Positions 26,322 to 36,291 are shown, counted from the first letter of the stretch. The stretch is 64,000 nucleotides of DNA from Candidatus Thorarchaeota archaeon (GCA_021498125.1 JAIZWL010000005.1:1-64000); one strand, 5' to 3'. Notes: generated from the sequence alone by a model not told the origin. Translations and numbers: made by a program.

Positions 26322-28463
26322 CTAAGTCTTGATGATGATTCGTTCTGATGGTCTGGGGATCTTAATTCCACGAGGCTCTTGTTCTGTTGGAGTATGAACC
26401 ATTATCCTCTTCCCGGTGCATTCCTTGACATATGCTTGAAGCTGTGATGCTGACGAATGAGCGCTAAGGCGTGCATACTGAACTCGACATTGATGTTCCT
26501 CAAAGCCGTGAAGCAAGTTCCAACCCGGTGTGCGCGGTGCAAGGTATCCACAGAGAACGATCGCCGCTTTCGGATTGTCTCGCTGTTGTTCAAAGTGTTC
26601 TCTTGCAAGACCACCATTCATCATTCCTCCGCCGGCCACCAGAATGTCATCCTCATGGAGTTTTGTCTGTCCCGACTTTAAGGCATGCCAATGTCCTTCA
26701 TACCCGGAGATCTTTGTCACCTTCTCGGCCAGTCCTGCAACAATTACGTTCTTGGACTGTGTGGCACCAATCTGTTCGAGAAGTGTGAGCATCTCTTGAG
26801 ACCTTCCAACTGCAAACGACGGGATGACGATCGGCCCGTGGTTCTTGACGATCTCCTCCATCTGATGGATGACCTGAGTCCGGTTGAAATCTTCGCGCCC
26901 CCAATAGGTCCCATCAAAGATCACATAATCAGGATTAGTTGGTAACGAGGCGCCCGGTAAGATAAGCGACTGGTCGAGATTAAAGTCTCCAGTGTACAAG
27001 ATCTGGACTCCCTCGATGTCAAAGAGGTATGCTGCGCTTCCCGGGATATGTGAGGCCTCTAATGGTGTCACGACTATGCCGGGTGCGACTTCGCTGCTCT
27101 TCCCGATCTCGAGTTCAACATGATTCCTGATTGCCCGATCGATGTTGCGTCGATTGTATCGTGACACGAGATCCGTCTTGTCCCTCTTGCGAGGCGGAAG
27201 TGGCGTACCCACATTGAGCGCGTCCTCAAGAAGAAGTCGTGAGATCGCAGCGGTGAGTCCTGTTGAACACCACTTGCCCTCGAACTTGTCGTACAGGATC
27301 GGTAGTCCTCCAACATGGTCGAGATGCGCGTGGCTGATCAGAACTGTGTCGATCATCTCCAGCTCTGGCTCCCACCACGGAATCCGTTGATTCGCCACTG
27401 ACAGACCATAGTCCAGTAGCACGCCCCCAGTGTCCGTCTTGATCAGGATGCCACTGTGGCCGATACGCGGCCCGCCCAGAAAAATGATCTCAATCTGTTT
27501 TGTCTTGGTCGAGTATGCAACAGAAGACATGAGGCCAACACGAAGTTTCTGTGGTATCATCTCAAAGATGACCGGATCCATCGCCTCAATAGGCGGAGGC
27601 TCGGGGAGGTCTTGCAGCCGGACTGGCAGTATCGTCCCCTCATGTGACTTGAAACCGGTCTCGTCATAGACTTTCTGAACGGTATTGATCGCATCGGCCA
27701 CGGACATATCGTGAGTGATATGCTTCTGGGCCTCGGTGTTCACTTTTTTCTTGTAGATGCCGTGCAGCTTCTGGGAAATCCCATCTGGGAGCCACTCGCG
27801 TGTCAGTTTCCTCACGGTCTCGTAGGTCCGATCTCCAAGAGCCTCTTCCAAGTAGTTTGAGTACTTGCGAAGCGTGGCCACAAAACGGTAATCGTCTTCT
27901 TGAAGGATCTCCGTGATGTCCACACCGAACTCCTCGCATGGCTCCTTGAATTTTTCCGGTAGCCAGAGCGGGCTCCCAAGAAATTCGACCCACTCTCTGA
28001 ACTTGTCAAGTAGTGGTCGCCCCTCATACCCCTCAGCCAGCGAGATGATGACGATCGCCTTTCTCAGCCAGTCTTCGATCGTATGCCTCGAATAGCCCGA
28101 AGTGAGTGAGAGTCTGTAGACATGACGGAAGTCCTCTCTATTGTAGGCCCCAAGGATTACACCATAGACAAGCAAGATTGCCGCCTTTACAAATTCGTTC
28201 TCTGTGAGACCTTTTGTTGTTCCCCGTAGGACTCTCTCAAGGGCCACGTTCACAGCCCGCGCTTTTTCCAGACCCTCTACCTCTGCGCCCGAGGCCTTGA
28301 GGATCTGAAACGGCAAGAGTTCACGGCTCTCACCGAAACAGCCCTCCTCATCAGGTATGGCCCTTCCCGCCAGTGCTGATCGAGCATCCTTGATTCCTTG
28401 CTCAAGAATCTCTCTCAGAATCTTGTTCGATACCTTGGGAATAATCTTCTTGTCTATGTCCAT
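26322..28463 (-). CDS. Beta-CASP metallo-beta-lactamase nuclease with long N-terminal extension
   Basis: 713 residues from the ATG at 28463 (a TTG at 28475 is less likely). Residues from about 325 form a metallo-beta-lactamase/beta-CASP RNase: HAHLDHVGG, the motif-3 His in LEASHIPGSA, motif 4 TGDFN, motif A DGTYWG, the signature VIPSFAVGRSQE and the C-terminal His in IMVHTPTEQEP. These match archaeal RNA 3'-end-processing and exonuclease enzymes. The first 310 residues are mostly helical and do not look like the KH domains of aCPSF1. It converges on the GTPase gene across 143 AT-rich bases. Confidence 0.85.
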   Translation of the reverse strand: MDIDKKIIPKVSNKILREILEQGIKDARSALAGRAIPDEEGCFGESRELLPFQILKASGAEVEGLEKARAVNVALERVLRGTTKGLTENEFVKAAILLVYGVILGAYNREDFRHVYRLSLTSGYSRHTIEDWLRKAIVIISLAEGYEGRPLLDKFREWVEFLGSPLWLPEKFKEPCEEFGVDITEILQEDDYRFVATLRKYSNYLEEALGDRTYETVRKLTREWLPDGISQKLHGIYKKKVNTEAQKHITHDMSVADAINTVQKVYDETGFKSHEGTILPVRLQDLPEPPPIEAMDPVIFEMIPQKLRVGLMSSVAYSTKTKQIEIIFLGGPRIGHSGILIKTDTGGVLLDYGLSVANQRIPWWEPELEMIDTVLISHAHLDHVGGLPILYDKFEGKWCSTGLTAAISRLLLEDALNVGTPLPPRKRDKTDLVSRYNRRNIDRAIRNHVELEIGKSSEVAPGIVVTPLEASHIPGSAAYLFDIEGVQILYTGDFNLDQSLILPGASLPTNPDYVIFDGTYWGREDFNRTQVIHQMEEIVKNHGPIVIPSFAVGRSQEMLTLLEQIGATQSKNVIVAGLAEKVTKISGYEGHWHALKSGQTKLHEDDILVAGGGMMNGGLAREHFEQQRDNPKAAIVLCGYLAPRTPGWNLLHGFEEHQCRVQYARLSAHSSASQLQAYVKECTGKRIMVHTPTEQEPRGIKIPRPSERIIIKT

Positions 28464-28909
28464 AACTCTCACCAAGTCCCTGGCGGTTCGTGGCGTGTGC
28501 CTGATGATGCGTTCTGCCTCTTAAATCAAAGGGTCTCAAATGCCCTAACTGGTGATCATGCTATCTTGCGGATCTAATTTCTTATTACTTAATAATCTCA
28601 ATTGTGGTCGATCCACACGATTTGAGATCTTCTTGACCGCCTTCGACTCATTGGATGATTGGTATATACGTATCGTACATTATCTTATAAAGCAAAAATG
28701 GAGAGATTAGTATTGCAGTTCGTCGTCGGATTCTTCCATCAAAGGACGTAAGGATTTGATCCTTTGATGAACCAAGACACGCCAAGTCTAATGTATTCAC
28801 ACTTTCACCACACGGATTTCACGAAGCAGATCGTCGTTGTGGTACAAGTATCATTGAGATATCTGTCACGTGAGAAGATACATTCATACTTGGATGGAGG
28901 TTCAGTATT
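28464..28909 (+). promoter_or_regulatory. 446-base leader region of the surface-protein gene
   Basis: No gene is seen. A good archaeal TATA element (CTTATAAAG, 28684-28692) implies a start near 28715 and a leader of about 195 bases. The leader contains a perfect 10-bp stem, CATCAAAGGA with TCCTTTGATG, at 28737-28746 and 28760-28769 around 13 bases. Long structured leaders are often found for abundant surface proteins, where they can affect message stability. That role is inference here. Confidence 0.5.
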
Positions 28910-31900
28910 ATGAAAAAGACGGCAACACTATTACTTATGGCCATACTTCTACTGAGCGTTTTTGCGGCAACTAATTTTGCCTCTGCTCAGTCGACTGATC
29001 CATTCACGAGAGTGACTTGGAAAGTGGTCGATGAAGTCAATGACTTCGAACACACTGAAGAGAACTCTCAATGGATCTTTGGGCCTCAGCCCACCATTGT
29101 CATCACGTATGCGGAGAATGGTACGGACATTGCTGACAATGACTATCTTGTCAATGTCGGTACAGATCTGTACGTGAACATCACTATCCCCAGTTCGTTC
29201 TTGGGTGAGGGTAACTCTCTCGACTCACTACTGTTCTGGGGATCTGGTCACGCACCAAGGTCTCCGATATTCGTGCTTCAGTACAATGCTACGGCTGATG
29301 ATTGGAACAAGTTGTGCTTCTCGTACGAGGCAGGTTCCCAAGAACCAACTCCTAGTGAGTTCTTGACCCTGAATGGTACGGATTCAACCTACAAGGCGAC
29401 CTCGGACGGTTATGTGATCACGTTCGCTATCTCCTTTGTGATCGATGTCGGCCCCAGGATCTTCTGGACTGGTATGCAGGCAACGGATACTGATGGTCGG
29501 CCTGTGACCCTCTCATGGCTCTCCCGAATTCAACGAGGCGACTTTGAGAGCCCACCAATTGGACTGGGTGTTAAAGTCGATCGGATCCTCCAAGGATTCC
29601 CCTCATTCTACTACGCCAAGGTCACAGACGCAGCTGGTGAGATCCTGCACTACGTTGGTGTCGATGATCCATATACCTTCACCGTTCAGGCGAACGAGCA
29701 ACTTGGTGAGGTCTTAGTACCATTCACGATACTGACGTTCGATCCTGACTATCAGATCAATAACCCGATCGTCATGCCCAATGACCCTTACAGTCATACT
29801 ACTGGTTGGACTCCCACCAATCTGTCCATGCCCTGGCTAAACTACATCTACAATAGTTCCGGTGCTTTTGCAGTGGCAGGTTATCTGACCAATATCAACT
29901 GGCATTGGAGCTACGCCTACAATGTCTGGGTCGTGACGTTCAACATAACTCTGGATCAGAGCATTGACATTAACAAGTTCTATGTGCTTGAGGACACATC
30001 AATTGAGAGCAGTGGCGGTTCGGTCTCTTGGACTGGTCACTTCACGAATATGACTGATATGCATCCAAGTGAGTATGAGGTGGGTGCGACTATAACTCCT
30101 GACCCATACTTCTGGACGGTCAAAAATCTTGAAGATGTACGACTAGTTCCGCGACCCGAGATCGTGGAACACAATACAGTTCGTCTTGCCTTTGAAGACC
30201 AGTTTATTGAGGGAACTGTCACCAAGGATGGCGAAGTTGTAGGACATGTCCTTCAGGGCGATGTCCTGAACGTAAGTCTTGATTTCTTTGGGGACGGTGG
30301 CAAGGTCAACGGTAGCTACTATGTCCTTGTAAACAAGACTCATGCCTTCGAAGACGAGTTAGGTAATCCTATCGATCTTGATGGCTATCTCGTCTACATT
30401 GACCGCGACAATCTGACCTTGTATGTCCAAGGCTCTGGCTCTGGAAATAACGAGACCACTTACTGGACCACGATCGTGGTTCATTCAATGACGCTCGATT
30501 TTGAACACAATGTGAGTTATTCCAATTCTACAGCTGTGACAACTTACATGGACAGTGACCGTAATTTCATTCGCCAAGATACTGTCACTACCAGCTCGAT
30601 GGTAACAGTCCTGGACTTTAAGATGGTCATCGGTGAAGACCATTCAGTGATCTGGTTGACCTTACGCTTTGAGTCGAGTGCGCCATCGATGAAAGTCGAT
30701 ACTGCATTCGTCAAAAGTGGTTATCATGTCACAACTCAGGCTAATGTGTCGTTATCCGGCTCTGGCATCTGGCAATTGTATCCGCCACTTAACTGGTCTA
30801 ACGCAGACACTAACATAGATGTCATTACAGATGATATTCTCTGGACTCCGCGGCATTTCGTACTCGGGACCGTTCGGTTCTGGCAGGCTCCGAAATGGAC
30901 GGTGACCGAGGATGGTGCTATCGATCTTGATGGTAACGTCTACACCACTGAGGACCAGTACTTTGTGAAGCGGACTGGTACGTGGCATGACTGGGGCAAC
31001 ACCACCGTTCAAGGCATGGGTGTTGGTGTCATGTTCGATCCATCCCCGCTCAAACCTGGTGACGAATTCCATTCCTATAGTTGGATGGGCGTTGTAGATT
31101 TCATCATCGAGTTTGAGGCATCAGAGAACTTCTACTGGTTCCACGCTGACGACTTCAGTCCGGTCAACTCGACCGAGATGGCGGACATTCAGGACACGCT
31201 CTGGGCAAATATGACGGAGGACATTCCGATGCCCGGGTACGAGTGGGTCGCATGGCTCTCGAAGAATCGCACCATTGATCTGAGCGAGTTCACGGGGCTT
31301 GACGGCAACACTTGGAAGACCTCATGGTTTGCTTGGGGCACAGAGCAAGCATTTCGAGTATCAACGACAGCGACCAGTACTACTTGGGCTGCATTCAGGG
31401 CTCGATATGCTGGACTGCTGCTCTTCAAGGATAGTCCTAATGGTGCATCAAAGAGTGCTCCTGACTTCAGCATTGAGAACGGGAAGGTGGTCACAGATGA
31501 AGTGACACATGTGGTTCTCATCGACAGTGTGGAATCGATCGAGCTTCGTAAGCCGTTCGGTGCGACCAATGATACTGGTAATGTGCGTGTCTCTCCTGAG
31601 ACCGAGGTCTCATTTGGTATCTCGATCTATAATGTCAGTGTGACATTCTTCCCGCTACAGGTCGCTAATGCGGATGGCATTCGTGGACCGTGGCAACTGC
31701 GGCAGTCCTATGAGGGTTCGTTGGGTCTTGACCCCGCCAATTTCGATAGCTGGATCTCTCATGGCAACGTGACTGAGATGGCCTTCGATATCACCTTCAA
31801 TGTGGACATGGTGAATTATGACCCCGATGATCCGACCACTTGGAACCATGCGGTCTCCTTCAAGGTCGATCAGCAGTTTGGCACATGGCAGAGTGATGAG

Positions 31901-32497
31901 TTCAATAGTACCGTGTTCGATGGGTACGGTCTAGCTGTGAACTTCTTTGGTATTCTTGGAACTGGTACTCGAACTGAATACAAGGCTGGTGACACTCCAG
32001 TGACCGATCCAAACAGTGCAAGTGTGAATGCGTCATACTACCAGTTCGGAGCGGATGACAGTCCGTTTGCCAACGTGTCGATGGGAGGTCTGCCCTACAC
32101 GTGGGGTGGTGACAGCTTCTCAACCACTTACATCTCTGGATCATCAACAGCACCCATCGGAGCATTCAGTGTTATCTATGAGAACCAGAATGGTGAGACC
32201 ATCACCGACTGGGAAGTAGAGGCGTCGATGCTCTTCATGACTGCTGGATATGACCATTGGAGTGGTAAGGAGATCCGGTGCGATCCCGTCTTTGTGTCGT
32301 ACACCAGTGCCTCACAGACACCTCCGCCTGCGACCACTACCACGACCACTACCACGACCACTACTGGAACGACCTCGTCTACAACTAATCCTCTACCTAG
32401 CACTCATACCGGATTTGGTGTTGACACGTACGTCCTTGTTGGTGGTGGACTGGCTGTCGTTGTAATTCTGCTTGCCTTAGCTCGTCGCAGAAAATAG
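28910..32497 (+). CDS. Large secreted, membrane-anchored surface protein
   Basis: 1195 residues. A signal peptide (KKTATLLLMAILLLSVFAAT, cleavage probably after ASA near residue 26) leads to a long extracellular region, rich in aromatic residues, Asp, Thr and Asn-X-Ser/Thr sites, that looks all-beta. A Thr-rich linker (about residues 1138-1165, mostly TTTTTT-type runs) precedes a single membrane anchor (YVLVGGGLAVVVILLALA) and RRRK. This is the architecture of archaeal S-layer or other major cell-surface glycoproteins. Its leader and strong terminator suggest high, separate expression. No catalytic motif seen. Confidence 0.75.
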   Translation: MKKTATLLLMAILLLSVFAATNFASAQSTDPFTRVTWKVVDEVNDFEHTEENSQWIFGPQPTIVITYAENGTDIADNDYLVNVGTDLYVNITIPSSFLGEGNSLDSLLFWGSGHAPRSPIFVLQYNATADDWNKLCFSYEAGSQEPTPSEFLTLNGTDSTYKATSDGYVITFAISFVIDVGPRIFWTGMQATDTDGRPVTLSWLSRIQRGDFESPPIGLGVKVDRILQGFPSFYYAKVTDAAGEILHYVGVDDPYTFTVQANEQLGEVLVPFTILTFDPDYQINNPIVMPNDPYSHTTGWTPTNLSMPWLNYIYNSSGAFAVAGYLTNINWHWSYAYNVWVVTFNITLDQSIDINKFYVLEDTSIESSGGSVSWTGHFTNMTDMHPSEYEVGATITPDPYFWTVKNLEDVRLVPRPEIVEHNTVRLAFEDQFIEGTVTKDGEVVGHVLQGDVLNVSLDFFGDGGKVNGSYYVLVNKTHAFEDELGNPIDLDGYLVYIDRDNLTLYVQGSGSGNNETTYWTTIVVHSMTLDFEHNVSYSNSTAVTTYMDSDRNFIRQDTVTTSSMVTVLDFKMVIGEDHSVIWLTLRFESSAPSMKVDTAFVKSGYHVTTQANVSLSGSGIWQLYPPLNWSNADTNIDVITDDILWTPRHFVLGTVRFWQAPKWTVTEDGAIDLDGNVYTTEDQYFVKRTGTWHDWGNTTVQGMGVGVMFDPSPLKPGDEFHSYSWMGVVDFIIEFEASENFYWFHADDFSPVNSTEMADIQDTLWANMTEDIPMPGYEWVAWLSKNRTIDLSEFTGLDGNTWKTSWFAWGTEQAFRVSTTATSTTWAAFRARYAGLLLFKDSPNGASKSAPDFSIENGKVVTDEVTHVVLIDSVESIELRKPFGATNDTGNVRVSPETEVSFGISIYNVSVTFFPLQVANADGIRGPWQLRQSYEGSLGLDPANFDSWISHGNVTEMAFDITFNVDMVNYDPDDPTTWNHAVSFKVDQQFGTWQSDEFNSTVFDGYGLAVNFFGILGTGTRTEYKAGDTPVTDPNSASVNASYYQFGADDSPFANVSMGGLPYTWGGDSFSTTYISGSSTAPIGAFSVIYENQNGETITDWEVEASMLFMTAGYDHWSGKEIRCDPVFVSYTSASQTPPPATTTTTTTTTTTGTTSSTTNPLPSTHTGFGVDTYVLVGGGLAVVVILLALARRRK

Positions 32498-32506
32498 GTC
32501 CCCTTT

Positions 32507-32528
32507 GAGGGATGCTTCGGCATCCCTC
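32507..32528 (+). terminator. UUCG-tetraloop terminator with T-tract
   Basis: GAGGGATGC pairs perfectly with GCATCCCTC across a TTCG tetraloop, followed by TTCTTTTTTTTA. It begins ten bases after the stop codon of the surface-protein gene. This is a textbook intrinsic-terminator shape, seldom this clear in archaea. Confidence 0.85.
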
Positions 32529-32610
32529 TTCTTTTTTTTATATTCGTGTCATCTTGTGAAAATCAGTCCTTCTATTTTGCAGGTTCCAACAATGACGTGG
32601 GCAAATTTCT

Positions 32611-33270
32611 TTATTGTAAAAGAAGTCGTATGATCTCTTCTGGGAACGATTCCTGTACGGTTGAAGGATCACTGAGGTAGCTGTTGTCAAGTGGAAAGAC
32701 AAGGCTCCAGCTTGAGCGTTGATACTCGAACATTGCACAGGAGGCATGACCAAGAGCCAGCCACTGTTCAATTGAAGGAACTCCGCCCATGACCAGGGAG
32801 AGGAAGAGGGTGCCGATCATTGGCGGGAGAACGACCGTGATGCTGTCGTTGCGATGTTGTGACACTATCTTGTTCATCGCCTCGGCAATCCGATTCTCGG
32901 CCTGTTCGATCGACTCGCCATGGTGTGGGACGAATTCCGGGTTTGTCCACATCGCACGGATGATCTCTGCGGTCTCTTTTTTGATAGGACCTTTGCCTCC
33001 ATGAGCCACTTCGGCAAGATTGTCCACTTGCTTGACCTCAACGCCGAACTCATTGGCCAAGTGTTCTGCTGTCAGACGCTCGTCTGAAGTTGGTGGGGTA
33101 TAGACTCGCGATGTTGACGTTATCATTCGTGAGTGCACAAGATCATCCAGCTGGCCAACACCTCTCTCTGTGAGTGTTTTATTGTTGGTTTCGGCAGGAA
33201 TCACTATGTAGATTGTCGTGCGAGAACCCATGATAGGGCCCTCGTCGCGCTCTTGAATGAGGTCGAACAT
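32611..33270 (-). CDS. Degenerate histidine-phosphatase-fold protein
   Basis: About 219 residues from an ATG at 33270. The order of elements matches the phosphoglycerate-mutase-like fold: first strand TIYIVIPAETNNKTLTERG, then YTPPTSDERLTAEHLANEFG, the middle WTNPEFVPHHGESIEQAENR, and the last strand SITVVLPPMIGTLFLSLVMG. The catalytic RHG of strand 1 is replaced by IPA, and the second catalytic His (normally SHG) by PPM. The protein is thus probably inactive as a phosphatase and may bind or regulate. An in-frame start at 33330 adds 20 residues. The gene is divergent from the zinc-ribbon gene. Confidence 0.6.
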   Translation of the reverse strand: MFDLIQERDEGPIMGSRTTIYIVIPAETNNKTLTERGVGQLDDLVHSRMITSTSRVYTPPTSDERLTAEHLANEFGVEVKQVDNLAEVAHGGKGPIKKETAEIIRAMWTNPEFVPHHGESIEQAENRIAEAMNKIVSQHRNDSITVVLPPMIGTLFLSLVMGGVPSIEQWLALGHASCAMFEYQRSSWSLVFPLDNSYLSDPSTVQESFPEEIIRLLLQ

Positions 33271-33347
33271 ATCGCTCAACAGGTGGCCACCATGAAAGCT
33301 TAATAATCTTCTCGGCCAGTGATTGAGCATCTCACAATCAATGTTTT

Positions 33348-34070
33348 ATGTGGATTTGTAGAAACTATACTGAGGCTGTAACCTTGCGAGTGACTGCTGC
33401 TAAGTTAAGAGACTTTGAAGGAAGAAATTGTTTCATCTGCGGAAAAAATCTGTTAAAATACAATATCCAAGACCTCGCCTATGCGGAGACCCATACTGGT
33501 CGATCTGTCAAGGCCAAACCAGAGCGCTATTATCTATTTGCCTGCCCGAATTGCGGGAAGATCGCTCATAAGAGATGCTGGTACAACGTAGCCGAACAGA
33601 GGGTCAAAAAAGGCCTCTTTGGAACGAAGGGCTACAGGCTTGTCTGTCCTAGTTGTGGATATGAGGTTGCGCCACTCAGAAAGAACCGTACTCCTTGGAC
33701 TAAAGGCTATCAGATTCCGGGTCATCCCGACAGTGAACTCCTTGAGATCTTTGTTGCCGATATCCGTTCTTACAAGACGGGCAAATTGTTCGGGTCATTA
33801 AGTCGTGCCATCAGTGGACTCTTTCGAGCTGTGGGTCTCGGTTCCCTGACGGATCCCGAGCGTAGTGCTATCGCCCGTGCTGCTGCAAAGGTCGGGCGGA
33901 CAATGGAAGAGGTTGCCAAGGATGTCTTCAAGATCGAGCTGCCCAAAGAGGGAGACCACGAGATCAAGGCGTTGACCTGCCAGAATTGCGGTGCGCCTTT
34001 GCCGATGCCCGGTCCTGGGGAGTCTGTTGTGGTCTGTGAGCATTGCGGAACGGCTCATATTATTGAATGA
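33348..34070 (+). CDS. Multiple zinc-ribbon protein
   Basis: 240 residues with four CxxC groups: CFICGKN (about residue 29), CPNCGKIAHKRCW (about 66), CPSCGY (about 103) and, at the end, CQNCGAPLP paired with CEHCGTAHI. They form at least two zinc-binding modules around a helical middle (about 145-200). Probably a nucleic-acid- or protein-binding adaptor; there is no catalytic motif. The exact start is uncertain, as the first 15 residues may be upstream sequence. Confidence 0.65.
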   Translation: MWICRNYTEAVTLRVTAAKLRDFEGRNCFICGKNLLKYNIQDLAYAETHTGRSVKAKPERYYLFACPNCGKIAHKRCWYNVAEQRVKKGLFGTKGYRLVCPSCGYEVAPLRKNRTPWTKGYQIPGHPDSELLEIFVADIRSYKTGKLFGSLSRAISGLFRAVGLGSLTDPERSAIARAAAKVGRTMEEVAKDVFKIELPKEGDHEIKALTCQNCGAPLPMPGPGESVVVCEHCGTAHIIE

Positions 34071-34144
34071 AGACAACCTAGAATCAGATAAATATGGTAG
34101 AGTAAATTCCGAATCTATTGGAATGAATCGGAGGCTATTTTATT

Positions 34145-34447
34145 ATGCCCAAATATCTTGAATTCAATCAGGAGACTTCACAATTCCACGAGACCACCCG
34201 AAGGTCCAGTGACGATAGTATCCTTCTCGTGATCGATGAGACCGAAAAGAAACTCATCATGACGGTACCTGCTCATATCACGATGATTGTCCGTCGTGCC
34301 GCTGAACGACAGGCTCGGGGCATCACCAAGTCTGGATTTCTGTGCAAAGATGGTGGTCGTTATGGTCGCGGTCACGAACTTGAGGTTCTTGGCGAGGGTG
34401 GCAAATTACCCGACCGACTATTACACAGTCCTCGTGAAGTCTATTAG
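34145..34447 (+). CDS. Small protein of unknown function
   Basis: 100 residues with a good Shine-Dalgarno (CGGAGG) ahead of the ATG. The sequence begins MPKYLEFNQETSQFHETT and contains DDSILLVIDETEKKLIMTVP, then VRRAAERQARGITKSGFL and a Gly/Arg-rich segment GRYGRGHELEVLGEG. The middle resembles a small alpha/beta domain. I do not recognise it. It is bounded by a clean hairpin terminator. Confidence 0.6.
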   Translation: MPKYLEFNQETSQFHETTRRSSDDSILLVIDETEKKLIMTVPAHITMIVRRAAERQARGITKSGFLCKDGGRYGRGHELEVLGEGGKLPDRLLHSPREVY

Positions 34448-34464
34448 ATTATGCGCTGCTTTTA

Positions 34465-34490
34465 GATCGGGAGTCCTCTAGCTCCCGATC
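34465..34490 (+). terminator. 9-bp hairpin after the small gene
   Basis: GATCGGGAG pairs perfectly with CTCCCGATC across eight bases, followed by an AT-rich, T-containing run. It lies 17 bases after the stop codon and between two converging genes. Confidence 0.65.
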
Positions 34491-34650
34491 ATGATTTCTT
34501 TGCAGTCTTTCTCTGCATCACTTAAAGTGGTGACTTGTCCGTATTTGTTTTTGGATTATTATTTATCCATTGTCTTGAACGCTTGTTCCTGGAGGATTCC
34601 TGATACCCGCTCTCTCACTCTGACCGTGATCTGTTTCTTATCCGAGCGTT

Positions 34651-36057
34651 TCAGGCTGATTTCTTTGAGATTGGTGAACTCGGTATCAATGGTCTCTGAA
34701 CAAGAGCAATCAGTATATTGCTGTTCGGTTCTTCTCTCAACAGTAGGATGTTCGGGCTCGGACCTCTCTGCTGAATGCTGCTCCCCAGTAACTTACTCTG
34801 AATGGTCGCGCCCGCCGTGGCATTAGGCCATCTGATGAATGCATCCACGCTGTAGTGATCAGACCCCTTGTTTGCGTCGGCCGTATCTCCCACGGTAGAG
34901 TTGATCAGGAGTCCGTTAAAGAACTGGTTCACAATGATGTAATCAATCCGCTCTTTGAGATCGTACCAGTGACCAAACGAGTATCCCGGGTCGGTGGGGT
35001 TCAGCGTACGGAATACGTCGGTGAAATTATGCACCTTCGATGAGAAGTTTCCGTAGACCGTGTCATTTGGCTGGAGCAACATCTTCAGGGGACCGTATCC
35101 AAGATCATCTCCCGCAGGACTGAGATTGCCCGTGTCATCCGGTGAGTAGGCGTTGAGGTCCCCCATGTAGACGATCGGCACGTTCCCAAGGTCGTCCATG
35201 TAATTGATGATCCCCTCGGTCTCGCGCTCCCGGCGCATCTGATTCGTGTCCCCCTGTGACGCCTTCAGGTGGCAGCCTATGAAATGGACATCCGTCCCGT
35301 TGAGCCTGATCACGGCCTCAATGAAGTCGTGGGTCACCCAGTAGTCCTTCCCGTTGTCTAACTTGACCTTGGGGATCTGTGTGAACTTGACGATCGGAAA
35401 CCTGCTCAGGATCGCCTCGCCACTCGTGTCGTATGAGATCCCCTGTGCTGTGTACCCAATGTATGGATAGGTGTCATTGAAGTACTCGTTGAACTCTCGC
35501 ACCACGCGGTTGAGGAGTGCATTCCCCTTGTCATCAAAGTTGCCTGTCTCTACCAGCACCATGATGTCTGGATCCTCTTCCTCTACTACCTTCTTCCACT
35601 CCGGCTCAGATCCCGACTCGTAAATGTTGTACGCCATGATCTTGACCGGTCGTGTGTAGACCTCTGGCACAGTCGACGTGTAATTGACCGTGAGGACCAG
35701 GCTCTCTGATCCCGTGTTGCCTGAATCGTCTGTCGCTCTGCACACCACTAGATGCTGTCCTGCATTCTCTCGCGTGACCCGCCAGAGGTAACTCTGCACC
35801 GTGGCTTGTATAGCCCCGTCAATGATGATCTCATAGCTGGTGATGTTTCCATTATCCTGTGCGGTGAACGTGATGTTGACAGTCCCTGTAACGGTCGCCT
35901 TGTCAGTGGGTCTCAGGATCGTAACTTCCGGCGGGGTCGTGTCCTCTCCCGTTTCGGTTGGGGGACTTGGCGTGTTCAGCATTGTGAGCGCAAGCCCACT
36001 GATCACTATTGCCACTATTACGACGCTTGCCAAGATCATTATCTGCTGACGATTCAT
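34651..36057 (-). CDS. Membrane-anchored EEP-family phosphoesterase with Ig-like domain
   Basis: About 468 residues from the ATG at 36057. An N-terminal membrane segment (about 6-27) and Thr/Pro linker lead to an Ig-like beta domain (about 42-125, PEVTILRPTDKATVTGTVNI). An endonuclease/exonuclease/phosphatase domain follows: KIMAYNIYESG, VLVETGNFD (metal-binding Glu), FIGCHLKAS, YMGDLNAYSPDD and a C-terminal GSDHYSVDAFI. All catalytic landmarks are present. It probably acts outside the cell on nucleic acids or phospholipids. The C-terminal tail after about residue 425 is low-complexity. Confidence 0.8.
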   Translation of the reverse strand: MNRQQIMILASVVIVAIVISGLALTMLNTPSPPTETGEDTTPPEVTILRPTDKATVTGTVNITFTAQDNGNITSYEIIIDGAIQATVQSYLWRVTRENAGQHLVVCRATDDSGNTGSESLVLTVNYTSTVPEVYTRPVKIMAYNIYESGSEPEWKKVVEEEDPDIMVLVETGNFDDKGNALLNRVVREFNEYFNDTYPYIGYTAQGISYDTSGEAILSRFPIVKFTQIPKVKLDNGKDYWVTHDFIEAVIRLNGTDVHFIGCHLKASQGDTNQMRRERETEGIINYMDDLGNVPIVYMGDLNAYSPDDTGNLSPAGDDLGYGPLKMLLQPNDTVYGNFSSKVHNFTDVFRTLNPTDPGYSFGHWYDLKERIDYIIVNQFFNGLLINSTVGDTADANKGSDHYSVDAFIRWPNATAGATIQSKLLGSSIQQRGPSPNILLLREEPNSNILIALVQRPLIPSSPISKKSA

Positions 36058-36291
36058 GGTCACCATTCTGAATCTGTGTTCCACAGTGTAAGAATCTATC
36101 GCTCTCGCGTTGCTCCGTATCCGGTCGCCTTATTCCCTTTATTTTGCGTATGGGTCTCTCTCTTGTCTGCGATCTGCATGAGACCTGTCGATTTTTCGAA
36201 TCGCAGTGCACAACTAGAGGTTTTTGAGATCGGGTGCACAAAGCGACCACCATAAACCTTATTTTCCCCTTTTCGATAGAAAATACCTGCG

